A program made the translations under genes and the position numbers. From Holophagaceae bacterium (GTDB taxonomy: Bacteria > Acidobacteriota > Holophagae > Holophagales > Holophagaceae): 6,604 bases of DNA. The notes beneath the pieces are model-generated. The model saw only the letters and a program-made list of their open reading frames with translations, was not told where the DNA came from and ran no database searches. The stretch spans positions 1-6,604 of the forward strand of contig DPRT01000031.1 in NCBI GenBank assembly GCA_003538615.1, read 5' to 3'. Position 1 is the first letter of the stretch. The number at the start of each line of letters is the position of its first letter. Shown here piece by piece: positions 5,933-6,604 of this stretch.

Positions 5933-6604
5933 GACCTATCCTAATCGGATGCTCGTTGGCCGCTTTGCCCCTTCGCCCACCGGAATCCTCCACCTGGGGA
6001 ACCTCCGCACGGCGCTGGCCTCGTGGCTGTCGGCCCGGGCCGCGGGCGGCCGCTGGCTCATCCGCATGGAGGATGTGGACGGTCCCCGTTGCCGCCGGGA
6101 CCTGGGTGAGGCGCAATTGCGCGATCTGGCGGCGCTGGGACTGGATTCCGATGGCCCCGTGGTCTGGCAATCCGAGCGGGAGGCGGCCTACCGCGAGGCC
6201 CTGGCGGGGCTCCACGCCGGGCACGGGCTCTATCCCTGCCATTGCACCCGCAAGGACCTGCAGCTGCTGGCGTCGGCCCCCCACGCGGAGGATGGTCTGC
6301 GCCCCTACCCGGGCCGCTGCCGGAGCCGGGCCTGGGAGGGCTACGACTGCGCGCTGCGGGTTCGCCTTCCCGAGGGGCCCGTGGCCTGGGTGGACCGGCT
6401 GATCGGCCCCCAGATGGACGATCCCGCAGCCCTCACCGGGGATCCGCTGCTCTTCCGCCGGGACGGCTGCTTCGCGTACCACCTGGCGGTGGTGGTGGAC
6501 GATGGCGCCCAGGGCGTGACAGAAGTGGTGCGGGGCGCGGATCTGCGCTCCGTGACGGCTACGCAGATCCGGATTCAGGAGGCCCTGGGCCTGCCGCGCC
6601 CCGC
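5931..6604 (+). CDS. gluQ: Glutamyl-Q tRNA(Asp) synthetase, 3' end outside window
   Basis: Paralogue of the glutamyl-tRNA synthetase catalytic domain that attaches glutamate to the queuosine base at position 34 of tRNA(Asp), with ATP. The 224 visible residues follow E. coli GluQRS (YadB, about 300 residues) closely. Counting from the ATG at 5931: GRFAPSPTGILHLGNLRTAL (10-29) with the HIGH-type motif HLGN at 21-24, LIRMEDVD (43-50), a zinc site resembling Cys103, Cys105, Tyr126 and Cys130 (CHCTR...YPGRCR), then RRDGCFAYHLAVVVDD and GVTEVVRGADL. The zinc-type spacing and direct HLGN context separate it from ordinary GltX. The KMSK-like loop falls beyond the right edge. Start: 5931 has GGAG seven bases upstream and gives an N-terminus like that of the E. 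coli protein; 5949 is the alternative. The 5931 start shares two bases with the opposite-strand methyltransferase start. Confidence 0.93.
   Translation, partial: MTYPNRMLVGRFAPSPTGILHLGNLRTALASWLSARAAGGRWLIRMEDVDGPRCRRDLGEAQLRDLAALGLDSDGPVVWQSEREAAYREALAGLHAGHGLYPCHCTRKDLQLLASAPHAEDGLRPYPGRCRSRAWEGYDCALRVRLPEGPVAWVDRLIGPQMDDPAALTGDPLLFRRDGCFAYHLAVVVDDGAQGVTEVVRGADLRSVTATQIRIQEALGLPRP

Noticed and set aside
5214..6482. Long - strand open frame (422 residues)
   Set aside because: Antisense to gluQ and an alternative frame of the methyltransferase; shadow of GC-rich codon bias.

Overview
The window is GC-rich, tightly packed bacterial chromosome with no mobile elements, RNA genes or CRISPR arrays that I can see. 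It holds eight protein genes, two of them cut by the window edges. The flagellar stator pair and the LolA-like exported protein point to a motile, Gram-negative-type bacterium. The very high GC, the bacterial deoxyhypusine-synthase-like gene and the general gene style would fit an Acidobacteriota of the Holophaga/Geothrix kind. That placement is an impression from protein flavour, not a demonstrated assignment.

Layout: (1) Positions 1-2122, + strand: a likely three-gene operon. It encodes mannose-1-phosphate guanylyltransferase (5' end outside the window), a stand-alone cupin of the type II mannose-6-phosphate isomerase kind, and an exported LolA-like protein. A C-rich, G-poor spacer follows, ending in a strong intrinsic terminator at 2251-2283. 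(2) Positions 2293-4074, - strand: motA-motB, stop and start codons touching, encoding the flagellar stator. (3) Positions 4178-5170, + strand: a deoxyhypusine synthase family protein, divergent from motA across a 103-base spacer. (4) Positions 5183-5932, - strand: a membrane-anchored SAM-dependent methyltransferase resembling the FAM173 protein-lysine methyltransferases, convergent with the preceding gene (12 bases between stops). (5) From 5931 to the window end, + strand: glutamyl-Q tRNA(Asp) synthetase, 3' end missing. Its start codon overlaps the methyltransferase start codon in a CATG.

How they work together: the first two genes form a GDP-mannose supply module (fructose-6-P/mannose-6-P interconversion and GDP-mannose synthesis), normally feeding O-antigen, exopolysaccharide or glycoprotein. 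The LolA-like protein is translationally linked to them and may act in the periplasm on envelope lipids or lipoproteins. MotA and MotB together form the proton-type stator. The last three genes have no obvious shared pathway.

The most unusual items are the bacterial DHS-like enzyme, which keeps the catalytic lysine but has changed polyamine-pocket positions, the head-to-head overlapping start codons at 5930-5933, and the FAM173-like membrane methyltransferase. I did not find a clear-cut new multi-gene system.
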